Origin: Halalkalicoccus subterraneus
Lineage (GTDB): Archaea > Halobacteriota > Halobacteria > Halobacteriales > Halalkalicoccaceae
NCBI RefSeq assembly: GCF_003697815.1
Contig: NZ_RDQG01000085.1
Coordinates: forward strand, 225,272 to 289,271
Direction: 5' to 3'
Length of the DNA: 64,000 bases
Below, piece by piece: positions 34,738 to 43,867 of this stretch. The notes under the pieces are model-generated. The model was not told the origin of the DNA and searched no databases. It was given only the letters and a program-made list of their open reading frames with translations. How positions within the stretch are numbered: position 1 is the stretch's first letter; each line of letters opens with the position of its first letter. The translations under genes and the position numbers were made by a program.

Positions 34738-37610
34738 TGTCGGCGTCCCCCACTATCCTTGATTCATCAAGCGTTCTACTTGTCGGGACAAGTGAATGGC
34801 TCTTGGAGTTTGAAACAGCTCTTCGGATGCGGACTGGTACAGCTGTACAGAGGGTTCAAACCACAGTAGCAGCACTCAACGCCTTCCAGAATCAGTCTAT
34901 CGACTGTCTTGTCAGTGAGTACTGGCTGGATGAGACAACCGGACTTGAGCTGCTTAACGAAATTCGCAACGAAACTTCCACATTCCCCGTAATTATTGGG
35001 ACTACAGCCGGAAGTGAGACTATCGCTAGTGAAGCCATCGGGGCAGGGGTTACTGATTACGTCGCACAAACGGAATCGACTGAACAGATGATCGAGAGGC
35101 TATTAGATCGAACCGAGCAGGCGGTTCGGTCCGCTCAACGAACGGTTACCCAGCGCGAGCGCGCCAGACAGTTCGACACCATCTTCAATGATTCACGGAC
35201 GGCAACGTGGGTCCTCAGCCCGAATGGGTCACTTACCCGAGTAAACCAGACAGCACGAGATATGATCGACGCAGACATCGACACAGTCGTCGGCGAGCCA
35301 TTCTGGACGCTTCCATGGTGGACGCAACCGGGCGCGACGAACACGGATGTTCACCACCTCGTGAAGAAAGCCCTTGACGGGGCGTTTGGGAAAGCAGTTG
35401 TCCCACAGCCATCATACGTCAATAATCCACACGTCATCAATCTCTCTGTCCGCCCGGTTGAGAACGAGCGCGGCGACCTCGTCTCGATCGTCGTTGAGGG
35501 TGTTGACATCACTGAGCGTGTCGACCTCGAACGCAATCTCCGACAATCGGAAGAACTCCACCGTGTCACGCTCAACAATATGACTGATACCGTCCTTATT
35601 ACGGACGAGAACGGCGAATATACCTATATCTGTCCTAACGTACACTTCATCTTTGGATACACAGTTGCGGAAATTGAGGGGCTTGGACCAATCACTGATC
35701 TTCTCGGCGAGGATCTTTTCGACCGTGCTGAACTTGCGGACGCTGGCGTTCTCAAGAATATCGAAACCACAGCGACGGATAAAGCTGGACGTGAGCACAC
35801 GCTCTTAGTCAACGTACGTGAGGTTTCGATTCAAGACGGCACGCTCCTCTTTAGCTGTCGGGATATCACGAAACGCAAGCAGCGCGAAGAGGCACTCGCA
35901 ACGCTCCACGAAACGGCCCGCGATTTCCTGTATGCTGAGACTCACCAAGAAATTGCCCAGCATGTCATCGACGACACACCGAGTGTTCTCGACCTCGATG
36001 CAAGTGCGGTCTATCTCTTTGATGCCAGTACCAACGACCTCCGCCCCGCAGCATATTCGACGTCAATGACGGAGCTGAACGGCCCGCTTCCAACAGTTCA
36101 TGCGGACGGCGATACACTCCCAAGTTACAGTTTTGTCGAGGATGAGGTGCTGTTCTTCGATGATGTTCACGACGCAGACCGGCTCGAAAACCGTGCTACC
36201 GGCCTCCGAACTGCGACCTATATCCCGCTCGGCAATCACGGCGTGTTTATCGCAGGTTCGAACCAAATCGGATTCTTCGACGATGTGACGCGAGAACTGG
36301 CCGACCTGCTCGCGGCAACCGCCGAGGCAGCCCTCGACCGCGTCACGCGAGAATCACGACTCCGTGAGCAAGATCGAACACTGCAAGAACAAAACGAGCA
36401 ACTGACTGCCCTGAATCGCATCAACGAAACGATCCGAGAGATTGATCACGCCCTCGTACAAGCGGAAACACGCGAGGAAATCGATTATACAGTCTGTGAA
36501 TTGTTGACCGCCGACGATCGGTTCCAGTTCGCCTGGATCGGTACAGTTGATCCGATAACCGAGACCCTTACGCCACGGGCATGGGCCGGCACTGAACAGG
36601 GATACCTCGATAGCCGATCGTTCGCTGTCCAGGAATCGGATACGGAGCCAGCCGGGAAAACTGCGGCCAGTGACGATGTAACACTGGTAACAAACGTCGC
36701 CGCCGGTCTCCGCGAGGAATCGTGGCGAAAGAAGGCACTCGCTCGCGACTATCTCTCCGTGTTGAGCATTCCGCTTATGTACAACGACGTCTCCCACGGT
36801 GTTTTGACAGTGTATGCATCGACCCAGAACGCGTTCGACGATACGGCGACGGCTGTCCTGGCTGAATTCGGCGAAACCATCGCGTCTGCCCTCAGTGCGA
36901 TCGAGCGAAAGAATGCATTGCTCACGACGTCGATGACTCGCGTTGAATTTGCCATCGACGACTCGACGTTTGTCCTTTCACGACTTGCGAAGGATGCAGC
37001 GTGCAGTCTCTCGTATCAAGGCGGTGTTCAGCAATCCACTGAGGGGAGTTACGTGTTTGTCACGGTCGAAGACGCGTCTCTGGAGGCTGTCGCTGAAGCT
37101 GCATCACAGCTGGCCGCAATCGACGACGTACAGCAGATCAGTGCAAATGATACAGGTGGCGTCCTCCGGTTGCGGCTCACACAGCCGTTTCTCGCCTTAG
37201 AGTTAGCCGATCACGGTGCTGTCTTCCAAGAGGCGACGGCTGATCCGACTACTACAACGCTTGTTATCGATATCCCAGATAGTATTGATAGCAGAACGAT
37301 CACACAACTCGTCCATGAATCGTTCTCCACTGTCGAACTCCGTTCGAAGCAGACGCTTGATCAGTCGATAGAACACAACCTCTACTCGACGTTCCTCGAG
37401 AAGGTGACTGAGCGACAACTCGAAGTAATTCAGACAGCATACTATAGCGGGTTCTTCGAGTCACCGCGCGAGAGTACGGGTGAGGAGGTTGCAGAGACGC
37501 TCGGAATCTCTCCGCCTGCATTCTACAAGCATGCTCGCACCGTCCAGCGGAAATTGTTTGCAACGCTGTTCGAGGAGAACAATCTCTCTATTGTGGATTC
37601 CGTTGGCTAA
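34737..37610 (+). CDS. Bat-like multidomain sensor/transcription regulator (HTH_10)
   Basis: A 957-residue bacterio-opsin-activator-type regulator. In order: a receiver-like domain (1-125, with the phospho-acceptor region degraded to DCLVSEYWLDETTG), two PAS domains (~145-265 and ~275-385), a GAF domain (~395-540), a coiled segment, a second GAF-like domain (~565-715), a BAT/GAF-associated region (~725-895) and a C-terminal HTH_10 domain. The last reads LTERQLEVIQTAYYSGFFES, ESTGEEVAETLGISPPAFYK, HARTVQRKLF. Such proteins sense light, redox or ligands through PAS/GAF and bind promoters with HTH_10. No opsin or carotenoid gene is adjacent, and its targets cannot be told. It is coupled to a 31-residue ORF. 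Confidence 0.9.
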   Translation: MSASPTILDSSSVLLVGTSEWLLEFETALRMRTGTAVQRVQTTVAALNAFQNQSIDCLVSEYWLDETTGLELLNEIRNETSTFPVIIGTTAGSETIASEAIGAGVTDYVAQTESTEQMIERLLDRTEQAVRSAQRTVTQRERARQFDTIFNDSRTATWVLSPNGSLTRVNQTARDMIDADIDTVVGEPFWTLPWWTQPGATNTDVHHLVKKALDGAFGKAVVPQPSYVNNPHVINLSVRPVENERGDLVSIVVEGVDITERVDLERNLRQSEELHRVTLNNMTDTVLITDENGEYTYICPNVHFIFGYTVAEIEGLGPITDLLGEDLFDRAELADAGVLKNIETTATDKAGREHTLLVNVREVSIQDGTLLFSCRDITKRKQREEALATLHETARDFLYAETHQEIAQHVIDDTPSVLDLDASAVYLFDASTNDLRPAAYSTSMTELNGPLPTVHADGDTLPSYSFVEDEVLFFDDVHDADRLENRATGLRTATYIPLGNHGVFIAGSNQIGFFDDVTRELADLLAATAEAALDRVTRESRLREQDRTLQEQNEQLTALNRINETIREIDHALVQAETREEIDYTVCELLTADDRFQFAWIGTVDPITETLTPRAWAGTEQGYLDSRSFAVQESDTEPAGKTAASDDVTLVTNVAAGLREESWRKKALARDYLSVLSIPLMYNDVSHGVLTVYASTQNAFDDTATAVLAEFGETIASALSAIERKNALLTTSMTRVEFAIDDSTFVLSRLAKDAACSLSYQGGVQQSTEGSYVFVTVEDASLEAVAEAASQLAAIDDVQQISANDTGGVLRLRLTQPFLALELADHGAVFQEATADPTTTTLVIDIPDSIDSRTITQLVHESFSTVELRSKQTLDQSIEHNLYSTFLEKVTERQLEVIQTAYYSGFFESPRESTGEEVAETLGISPPAFYKHARTVQRKLFATLFEENNLSIVDSVG

Positions 37611-37732
37611 GTTAGATAACTAGCTGGTTCTTTCAATAGAGGTTTGATAATCAACCACTGAATATTCCCTAATACACTCATTACGTCTTTACAGAGTGCC
37701 CTGGATCCCCTGGCGGCACTCGTGAGTTCCCC

Positions 37733-37876
37733 ATGAGAGATATCGACTCCGAACCAAACGAAGAAACGCTATATGAGTGCTTCCAGTGTGGCAGCATTAT
37801 CAGCGCAAAAACCAGCCCGGGACACTGTCCTGACTGTAATGGCCCACTGCGAAACCGACAAATGCCGTTCGAATAA
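37733..37876 (+). CDS. Rubrerythrin-like zinc-ribbon small protein
   Basis: A 47-residue protein, [20 protein letters not shown]..., with two CxxC pairs (CFQC, CPDC) and the ending [11 protein letters not shown]. It matches the short rubrerythrin-like or zinc-ribbon proteins often found just before glutamate dehydrogenase in haloarchaea. It probably binds Zn or Fe. Its stop lies 2 bp before the gdhB start, so the two are likely co-transcribed. It is easy to miss because of its size. Confidence 0.75.
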   Translation: MRDIDSEPNEETLYECFQCGSIISAKTSPGHCPDCNGPLRNRQMPFE

Positions 37877-37878
37877 TC

Positions 37879-39180
37879 ATGGCATCCCAAACTAATACGA
37901 CTCACAACGAGTCAGACGGAGCGACAACAGAATCAATCGAGTCAGAATCGACACTCGAAACGGCTCGCCGGCAGCTGTATCATGCTGCGAATCATCTCGA
38001 TATTGATGCTAGTGTCGTCAAGCGACTCAAGCATCCAAAGAAAGTTCACGAAGTAACGGTCCCCATCAAACGAGACGACGGAACAGTCGAGGTATTCACG
38101 GGCTATCGAGCGCAACATGACAGCGTCAGGGGTCCGTTTAAGGGCGGACTTCGATACCATCCCGATGTGACCAGAGACGAATGTGTCGGCCTCGGTATGT
38201 GGATGACCTGGAAATGCGCCGTCATGGACCTCCCGTTTGGAGGTGCGAAGGGGGGCATCGCCGTCAACCCAAAGGAACTGAGTCCAGCGGAAAAAGAGCG
38301 GCTCACCCGTCGATTCGCACAAGAGCTTCAGGACGTTATCGGCCCTAACCAAGATATTCCAGCCCCAGACATGGGAACCGATCCTGAGACAATGGCATGG
38401 TTGATGGACGCATATTCGATGCAGAAAGGCGAAACGACACCGGGTGTCGTTACTGGCAAACCGCCAGTTGTCGGTGGCAGTAAAGGTCGAGAAGAAGCCC
38501 CCGGACGGAGTGTCGCGATCATTACGCAGTTGGTTTGTGAGTACTACAACCGCCAACTCGAGGAGACGACGGTTGCGGTCCAAGGCTATGGAAGTGTCGG
38601 AGCGAATGCTGCTCGGCTACTCGATGACTGGGATATGACCGTTGTTGCGATCAGTGACGTGAACGGTGCAATGTACGAACCAGAGGGGATTGATACGGCG
38701 TCTATTCCGTCACATAATGAGGAGCCAGAAGCAGTCACAAAGTACGCTGACACCGTTATTTCGAATGACGAATTGCTCACGCTTGACGTTGACGTGCTCA
38801 TTCCCGCAGCCTTAGGAAACGTAATCACGAAGGAGAACGCAGGGTCGATCGTCGCAGATTTCATCATCGAAGGCGCGAACGGACCGACGACTTCGGCAGC
38901 TGATTCAATCCTCGCACAGCGAGACATCGCGGTAATTCCGGATATTCTCGCCAATGCTGGTGGTGTCACGGTAAGTTACTTCGAGTGGCTCCAAGATATC
39001 AATCGACGGTCATGGTCACACGAACGAGTAAACAACGAACTCGAAGCAGAAATGCAAGCTGCTTGGTATGCCGTCCAAACAGAGTTCGAAAATCGGGACG
39101 TCATCTGGCGTGATGCAGCTTATATCGTCGCATTGTCCCGGATCGCAGAAGCGCACGAAACTCGAGGACTCTGGCCGTAA
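37879..39180 (+). CDS. gdhB: Glutamate dehydrogenase
   Basis: A 433-residue hexameric-type Glu/Leu/Phe/Val dehydrogenase converting glutamate to 2-oxoglutarate and ammonia. Motifs: the substrate-site segment [11 protein letters not shown], the catalytic-lysine motif [29 protein letters not shown], the dinucleotide-binding fold starting [14 protein letters not shown], and the C-terminal [16 protein letters not shown]. The Ser/Glu/Thr-rich N-terminal ~25 residues are a normal haloarchaeal extension. Coenzyme preference is not decided by sequence reading. It lies directly behind the rubrerythrin-like gene. Haloarchaea often carry several paralogues, so the gdhB symbol reflects the neighbour context. 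Confidence 0.93.
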   Translation: MASQTNTTHNESDGATTESIESESTLETARRQLYHAANHLDIDASVVKRLKHPKKVHEVTVPIKRDDGTVEVFTGYRAQHDSVRGPFKGGLRYHPDVTRDECVGLGMWMTWKCAVMDLPFGGAKGGIAVNPKELSPAEKERLTRRFAQELQDVIGPNQDIPAPDMGTDPETMAWLMDAYSMQKGETTPGVVTGKPPVVGGSKGREEAPGRSVAIITQLVCEYYNRQLEETTVAVQGYGSVGANAARLLDDWDMTVVAISDVNGAMYEPEGIDTASIPSHNEEPEAVTKYADTVISNDELLTLDVDVLIPAALGNVITKENAGSIVADFIIEGANGPTTSAADSILAQRDIAVIPDILANAGGVTVSYFEWLQDINRRSWSHERVNNELEAEMQAAWYAVQTEFENRDVIWRDAAYIVALSRIAEAHETRGLWP

Positions 39181-39538
39181 TTCGATACCACCCGTCTGGC
39201 TTGCGGCGCGACATCTTTCGTCGTCACGTAATCAAGACTCCTATCGTAGAGAGCAGCTGCTTAGAATCTCTGTTTACTCACCTAGTTTCGGATTCGAAAC
39301 TACTGGTAAGATAACTCCTTGGAAATAGTTGGCGTCGGTGGTGAGTGATATCTTTGGACGCTAATCCCCACGAGAGCCGGTCAGACCACTAACAGAAGCA
39401 GAGCCAGCTCCCGCGCAGGCGATTGTTCAAACGGTACGGTTACTAGCGGGTATATCCTTGAACGGCTATTGACGGCTCTAGCCAGAAACCCCCTGAGAGA
39501 TTCTACCTCCGACAACGGCTGTCAGTGGACTAGTCCTG
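39181..39538. repeat. Intergenic with dispersed ~190-bp repeat, copy 2
   Basis: No gene. From 39331 to 39523 it matches 21461-21653 (shared CTTGAACGGCTATTGACGG, CGAGAGC, CCCCCTGAGAG and GACAACGGCTGTC/GACAACAGTTGTC blocks). The inverted pair near the right end could form a hairpin. The first 150 bases show nothing. Confidence 0.6.
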
Positions 39539-40048
39539 TTACAGACCGTCTGCGAGCAAATACTCAATGAATCGGAAGCCATTCACAAACGTGACTGAAT
39601 CACCATATCCCTCACTGGCCAGGATGGTCTCGGCTCCTTCACCAGCGGCACGATCCGTTGTGTAGATGTAGACCACAGTCGCTGTGCCTGTATTGAGATG
39701 CTGGGCCGCGAGCGCAGCGAGGGCAGCGTCAGCCCGCTCAACCTCATCCGCTGGCCGGTCGTCGGCGTTCGCGATGTATCGCTGGATGCCATCCATCACT
39801 CGAGAAACGATGAGCTGAGAGAACTCAAGTGGCGCCGCGACTGTCGTCCAGCCCTCTTCAATTGTGGTATCGACGGGCGGTATCTGGAAATCAGACTCGT
39901 CGGTGGCAAGTTCGTCAGACACCCGTTCAGGGAGGACGAAACGAATGTCATTGCGGCGGGCAAACCGTTTGACGGCTTGGTACCGACTGTTCGATGGCTG
40001 GCCCATGGCGACAAACAGGCCAGTATCAGCGATATGCAGACGGCTCAC
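39539..40048 (-). CDS. PIN-like nuclease, candidate toxin
   Basis: A 169-residue protein with a PIN-like pattern: ADTGLFVAMG (Asp8), LPERVSDEL (Glu46), VERADAALAALA (Asp107) and YTTDRAAGEGAETIL (Asp132), then VTFVNGFRFIEYLL. It starts with GTG inside a GTGA overlap with the 50-residue gene upstream, the arrangement of a toxin behind its antitoxin. It differs from classical VapC by a longer insertion between motifs two and three. Function as an RNase toxin is inferred; an RNA-processing role is possible. Confidence 0.65.
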   Translation of the reverse strand: MSRLHIADTGLFVAMGQPSNSRYQAVKRFARRNDIRFVLPERVSDELATDESDFQIPPVDTTIEEGWTTVAAPLEFSQLIVSRVMDGIQRYIANADDRPADEVERADAALAALAAQHLNTGTATVVYIYTTDRAAGEGAETILASEGYGDSVTFVNGFRFIEYLLADGL

Positions 40049-40197
40049 GCGTCGTCAGTTGTGTCAGGGCCATCGACACTGATTGTATCAAGCGACGCCC
40101 CTGTCTCCTCAATCTCGTCGTAGTCGTAGACGACGGGGCGAAGCGCTTGGAGGATGATTTCCGCAGCCAATGGCGAGATATCGAGATCCTGCGCCAT
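40045..40197 (-). CDS. 50-residue candidate antitoxin
   Basis: MAQDLDISPLAAEIILQALR, PVVYDYDEIEETGASLDTIS, then VDGPDTTDDA and TGA. It is acidic with one predicted helix, and overlaps the PIN-like gene by 4 bp. There is no known family match. The upstream frame stays open for some codons (REQGETTHRL), so a longer form is possible. The coupling is the main evidence. Confidence 0.5.
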   Translation of the reverse strand: MAQDLDISPLAAEIILQALRPVVYDYDEIEETGASLDTISVDGPDTTDDA

Positions 40198-40708
40198 CAG
40201 GCGATGGGTCGTCTCGCCCTGTTCTCGCGGACGCCGTACTGTCGGGTCCGACGAACCGGGGGCGGTGCCACGCGGCCGTTACTCCTATCCCGCGTGGGAC
40301 TCGGAGTTACGTGGTTGTTTTCTGTCGGCCTGCGGTCCCGAGGGCTGACGGTTTGATGAGGCAAACACCGAGTCAACTGCCAGTTTTCGAAGTGTCGAGA
40401 CGCGTCGGGATACCAGCACGTCGACACCCAAGAGTACGTCCGTTGGGCACCTACTCCTTGCGATTCAGGCGTTTAACCGGGTGATGACGACGATTCATCC
40501 ACGCCGTTTACGACGTGGTATTCTCGCCTGCGTTATCTATAACCGCTTTTTCTCTGTGTAGCTGTGAGTGCTTGACCCCAGCCTTGTGCAACAACAGCTA
40601 ATTCTCATTCATTGTTGCACAAGGCATCTTGCGTACAAACTGCTTTTTATACTTCAATATTATCTAATGTGCATCAATTATTTGGTGGTTGAGTGTATAG
40701 AAGAGGTA
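40198..40708. other. Intergenic with a hairpin element
   Basis: About 510 bases without a convincing gene. A GC-rich part (40200-40480) has overlapping short frames but no protein-like one. A perfect-arm hairpin element lies at 40582-40624, followed by the promoter of the winged-helix gene. Confidence 0.45.
40582..40624. repeat. Hairpin element, perfect 11-bp arms
   Basis: CCTTGTGCAAC (40582-40592) and GTTGCACAAGG (40614-40624) with a 21-base loop. It is the best copy of the family also seen at 19977, 20828, 45557 and 63219. Confidence 0.75.
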
Positions 40709-41200
40709 ATGAGTTGGACAGACCAACCCGCCGCTGATCGTGTCCAGTGGGTCGCTGAGTCACTAAACGAACCCCAGACCGCACACTGGGTAGCTGACGA
40801 GGCAGATGTCTCGCCAGCAACTGCTCGAAAGTATCTCGAAAAGCTTGCTGATGAGCGTCAGCTGAGACGAATTGAGAATGGAGAACGAACGCTTTACTCG
40901 CCAGATCATGTTACACAGTATCTCAAGGAGGTGCGAGAGGTCTATGAGAACCATTCTGCGGATGAGTTAGCGCAGTCTCTCAACGAGATTCGTACCCAAA
41001 TAGAGTCCTGGGAGACAACGTACGACGTTACAACTCCGAATGCACTCCGGGCTACGATCGCTACTGTCGATCACGGAGAAGCCGAACAGCGTCGTGATAT
41101 CGCAATCGAATGGGACCACGTCGAAACGCGTCTCGATATCATTGAAGATGCTCTGAAGCTCTATGACCGATTTCCAGATAATCGACAAGTAGTAGCATAG
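40709..41200 (+). CDS. Winged-helix protein, candidate TumA-type antitoxin
   Basis: A 163-residue winged helix-turn-helix protein: DRVQWVAESLNEPQTAHWVA, DEADVSPATARKYLEKLADE, RQLRRIENGERTLYSP. The C-terminal half is helical, with SADELAQSLNEIRTQIESW. It resembles the haloarchaeal DUF7342-like wHTH proteins. The next gene follows after 9 bases. Such wHTH genes occur as antitoxins of TumE-family (DUF6516-like) toxins. The ATG at 40709 is chosen because upstream codons are hydrophobic and overlap the hairpin element. Confidence 0.75.
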   Translation: MSWTDQPAADRVQWVAESLNEPQTAHWVADEADVSPATARKYLEKLADERQLRRIENGERTLYSPDHVTQYLKEVREVYENHSADELAQSLNEIRTQIESWETTYDVTTPNALRATIATVDHGEAEQRRDIAIEWDHVETRLDIIEDALKLYDRFPDNRQVVA

Positions 41201-41209
41201 CTGTAGTAT

Positions 41210-41665
41210 ATGCCTCCAAGTCCTAACTATCACGGGAACGTCTATTCGTCTCTCAAGGACGTCCTCCAACGAGTTCCTCAAATCGACAGTGACCGCGTCT
41301 ACTATCGGCCTTCGAGTGCGGACAAGCGCTATCTTGAGGCCTACGTACGTCCTGACCGGCTTGATTCACTGATCGGAGCCGAGGACCCGACAATCACGGT
41401 CAAGTGGACACAGCATCCGTCTCCAGATGAATTTCGGATTGACTACGCCGATCCAAATATCCAGTTTCACTGTGGCTGGCATCAGGATGATGATCATCCA
41501 GAATATGGAGAGATGCATTTCCAGTATGATCATCCGGGGCTCGATAAGCTAGTGTACCAGGCGGCCACTGTCGAGGCTATTACGCCGCCTCGAATCCTGT
41601 GGGACATACTCGACCGGCTTTTCGTCAATATCATTCCCTCAGTTGCAGCACCCCTATACCGGTAA
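41210..41665 (+). CDS. Candidate TumE-like toxin / unknown protein
   Basis: A 151-residue protein: LKDVLQRVPQIDSDRVYYRP, FRIDYADPNIQFHCGWHQDD, DHPEYGEMHFQY and ITPPRILWDILDRLF. The order of an Arg/Tyr-rich strand, a DYADP-like strand, a His-rich segment and an aromatic C-terminal helix resembles DUF6516/TumE toxins. It directly follows the winged-helix gene. Toxin function is inferred from context; no active site is known to me. Confidence 0.5.
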   Translation: MPPSPNYHGNVYSSLKDVLQRVPQIDSDRVYYRPSSADKRYLEAYVRPDRLDSLIGAEDPTITVKWTQHPSPDEFRIDYADPNIQFHCGWHQDDDHPEYGEMHFQYDHPGLDKLVYQAATVEAITPPRILWDILDRLFVNIIPSVAAPLYR

Positions 41666-42047
41666 CTGACCCTATTTGCGTATCTCAAGACTATAGGACC
41701 ATCAGTTCGAGAGAGCTTCCTACAGACATATTGAAACGAATGGACATCGATCAGTGAGCCGACTTTCACGACATAGAGAATGTCAAGGGAAGGCTCGAGT
41801 GTATTGGACAACGATTCTCAGAGCCAAAAAAGCAAGAGAGGTCCGCTGGATAGACAATCGACGAGCCAGGAATCCCAACACTCACACAGCGGTTTCCTGA
41901 GTTGTCCACACGAAGGAAAGGTGAAGAGAGAGCGAGAAGCACCTCACGCAGCAGTTTTCTTGAGTTAACCTCAAGAGACGAATTCCCATTTCATCTCGAG
42001 TGTACGGTACTACTCACGGGCGGCTCGCGAGGGTCCCGTCGATTCAT
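41666..42047. other. Intergenic, no gene recognised
   Basis: About 380 bases. Short frames on both strands are Ser/Arg-rich and not protein-like. No clear repeat or hairpin. Confidence 0.45.
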
Positions 42048-42305
42048 CTATACCGTCTCTGCTGGATCTGATGAGAGCGATTCGAGGGATGGCATCGGTT
42101 CAATTGGTGGGCGAAGATCCCAGGGGTGCATTTCGATCGAGAGCTCTTGAGTTTCGAATGCGACTTTGTAGAGGACCTCACATCCACATGTACACCGTCC
42201 AGGGTCATTGTCGAGGACGATGGCGTGTTCGCCGTGCAGGTTGAAGTCGGGATCGAGTTCGTCGGGAATGTCGATTCGGACACGATCGCCGAGTTTGAGG
42301 GTCAT
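42048..42305 (-). CDS. Small haloarchaeal beta-barrel-like protein, unknown
   Basis: An 85-residue acidic protein: MTLKLGDRVRIDIPDELDPD, HGEHAIVLDNDPGRCTCGCE, VLYKVAFETQELSIEMHPWD, LRPPIEP. The pattern GDRVRI...HGxxAIVLD...YKVxF resembles small SH3-like barrels (KOW-type), with a CxCxC cluster that may bind metal. The function is unknown. The ATG at 42305 follows another Met codon at 42308, and either could be used. Confidence 0.55.
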   Translation of the reverse strand: MTLKLGDRVRIDIPDELDPDFNLHGEHAIVLDNDPGRCTCGCEVLYKVAFETQELSIEMHPWDLRPPIEPMPSLESLSSDPAETV

Positions 42306-42569
42306 CACGCTCTGTGGGCCCGTCTTCTGATATAAACTCTCGGTAGCTCTTCCGTCTCTTGTGATATTCTATATGGTCTTCTTCTGGGTAGCATTCAATA
42401 GCAGTAGAACACATATTACTGGGTAACGGTATCATCACTGATTTGCCGTCTTAGACCTTCTGTGTACAAATTAATGAATTACTGGATCATAAGGCATTTA
42501 TTTACTACCAATCGAGTAAATCTTGATGCGAGTTCGAAACCACCCTCTCACCCACAGAGAAGTACAAGA

Positions 42570-42971
42570 ATGATGTGGCAAGATTTCATCTTCATGATCG
42601 GCAGCAGCCTCTCTATTGTATTCCTTGCACCAACACTTCGGGATACGGCTGCACAAGTCCCAATTGCAACGAGCGCTCCCTCGATGATTATCGGTGGCGT
42701 CTACGCGTTTACGTTTGCAACACTCGGCATGACCTTCTCCGCTGCAGGAGCACTCGCAACCTGTGTTATGTGGACGCTGATCGGCTTCTTCCGAGCTCCG
42801 AAATCACCGTACAACCAATCGCACGCAGTTGGCAGTATTAGTGAACGAATTGATCTTTTCTGTACCGATGCGTATCTCTGGTACGACCACAAGCGCCATC
42901 AGAATTCTGTTCAGGTTGATTCGTACGTTTCAGCCGATACAGCACCGTCGTTCACCTCTCAATCGGATTAA
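42570..42971 (+). CDS. Small membrane protein, unknown
   Basis: A 133-residue protein starting MMWQDFIFMIGSSLSIVFLA. Two or three membrane helices are seen: that one, PSMIIGGVYAFTFATLGMTF, and AAGALATCVMWTLIGFFRAP. The C-terminus is polar and aromatic (DLFCTDAYLWYDHKRHQ). It fits the small haloarchaeal membrane proteins often carried on plasmids and proviruses; no function is known. The upstream in-frame extension is not protein-like. Confidence 0.6.
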   Translation: MMWQDFIFMIGSSLSIVFLAPTLRDTAAQVPIATSAPSMIIGGVYAFTFATLGMTFSAAGALATCVMWTLIGFFRAPKSPYNQSHAVGSISERIDLFCTDAYLWYDHKRHQNSVQVDSYVSADTAPSFTSQSD

Positions 42972-43158
42972 TTTCCTTTACTTTGTCGACGCCACTGTGT
43001 TGGATCTATCATCAGTCAGCGAATTAGAAAGAGATTGACTGTGCTACAGCAAGCGCACTAATTGCACTCCAAGATCGTCGTTCAGGTACGGGGATAACAA
43101 TAGGATCGTGATATCTTCTCTCACCTTTATTAATCTACACACACAACTGTGTATTGGA

Positions 43159-43401
43159 ATGGCGACCAAAACGATCTCGCTTGACGAGGAAGCCTACGAA
43201 CGTCTCAAAGCCCGCAAACGGGAAGGGGAATCCTTCTCGGAGGTCGTCAAACGAATCGCAGGCGAACAGTCTTGGGCCGAGATCGCAGGCATCCTCTCTG
43301 AGGACGAGGCGGACGACCTCGAAGCAATCATCGAGGATGGACGGGAACGCTCCCGCAACCGCCGTAACCGCCTCGCTGACGACCTTCGAGGCGAGGAATG
43401 A
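43159..43401 (+). CDS. vapB: VapB-type antitoxin (DUF217-like)
   Basis: An 80-residue ribbon-helix-helix-like antitoxin: MATKTISLDEEAYERLKARK, REGESFSEVVKRIAGE, then an acidic and basic helical tail. This is the typical archaeal VapB start (K-T-I-S-L-DEEAYERLK). It overlaps the PIN toxin start as ATGA. The ATG at 43159 is preferred to upstream in-frame codons because a TTTATTAAT promoter box sits about 30 bases before it. Confidence 0.88.
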   Translation: MATKTISLDEEAYERLKARKREGESFSEVVKRIAGEQSWAEIAGILSEDEADDLEAIIEDGRERSRNRRNRLADDLRGEE

Positions 43402-43790
43402 TTGAGGACACCTCGTTCATCATCGACATCCTTCACGACGACTCTGATGCCGTACGATTTCTCGACATTATCGAGTCCGAACAGCGACCAGAACGCCTTG
43501 CCAGCATTACCGTACTCGAACTGTACGAGGCCGTACCGCAGTTAGATATTCCGGAAGAGCGCCGCCAGAAGATACTCGCTGTCCTCGACTCTCGTCACGC
43601 CATCCCCGGTGACACGAAGGTAATGCGAAAGGCCGGGAAACTCTCAGGCGAACTTATCACATCCGGACAAGAGGTTGACCGTGAAGACTGCATCATCGCC
43701 GCTACTGCTCTTCTCCACGACGAGCCCATTGTCACCCGGAATGTTGACCACTTCGAACGCATCGATGGTCTCGACGTACGAACATACTGA
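43398..43790 (+). CDS. vapC: VapC-type PIN-domain toxin
   Basis: A 130-residue PIN RNase: MIEDTSFIIDILHDD (Asp4), TVLELYEAV (Glu41), EDCIIAATAL (Asp97) and TRNVDHFERI (Asp117). These are the four expected acidic positions. It is coupled to the VapB gene by a 4-bp overlap, forming a standard type II module. The RNA target is not predictable. It differs from the pair at 20153, so the window holds two unrelated VapBC loci. Confidence 0.9.
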   Translation: MIEDTSFIIDILHDDSDAVRFLDIIESEQRPERLASITVLELYEAVPQLDIPEERRQKILAVLDSRHAIPGDTKVMRKAGKLSGELITSGQEVDREDCIIAATALLHDEPIVTRNVDHFERIDGLDVRTY

Positions 43791-43867
43791 TCTTCATTAT
43801 CGGGAATAGGATGAGAGTAGTAATCGCTATGGATCGCGATTGCTAATTATCATCACCCACTCCGCCA

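Noticed and set aside
37942..38583. Minus-strand 213-codon open frame within gdhB
   Set aside because: Antisense to the catalytic core of glutamate dehydrogenase; no independent start signal or family.
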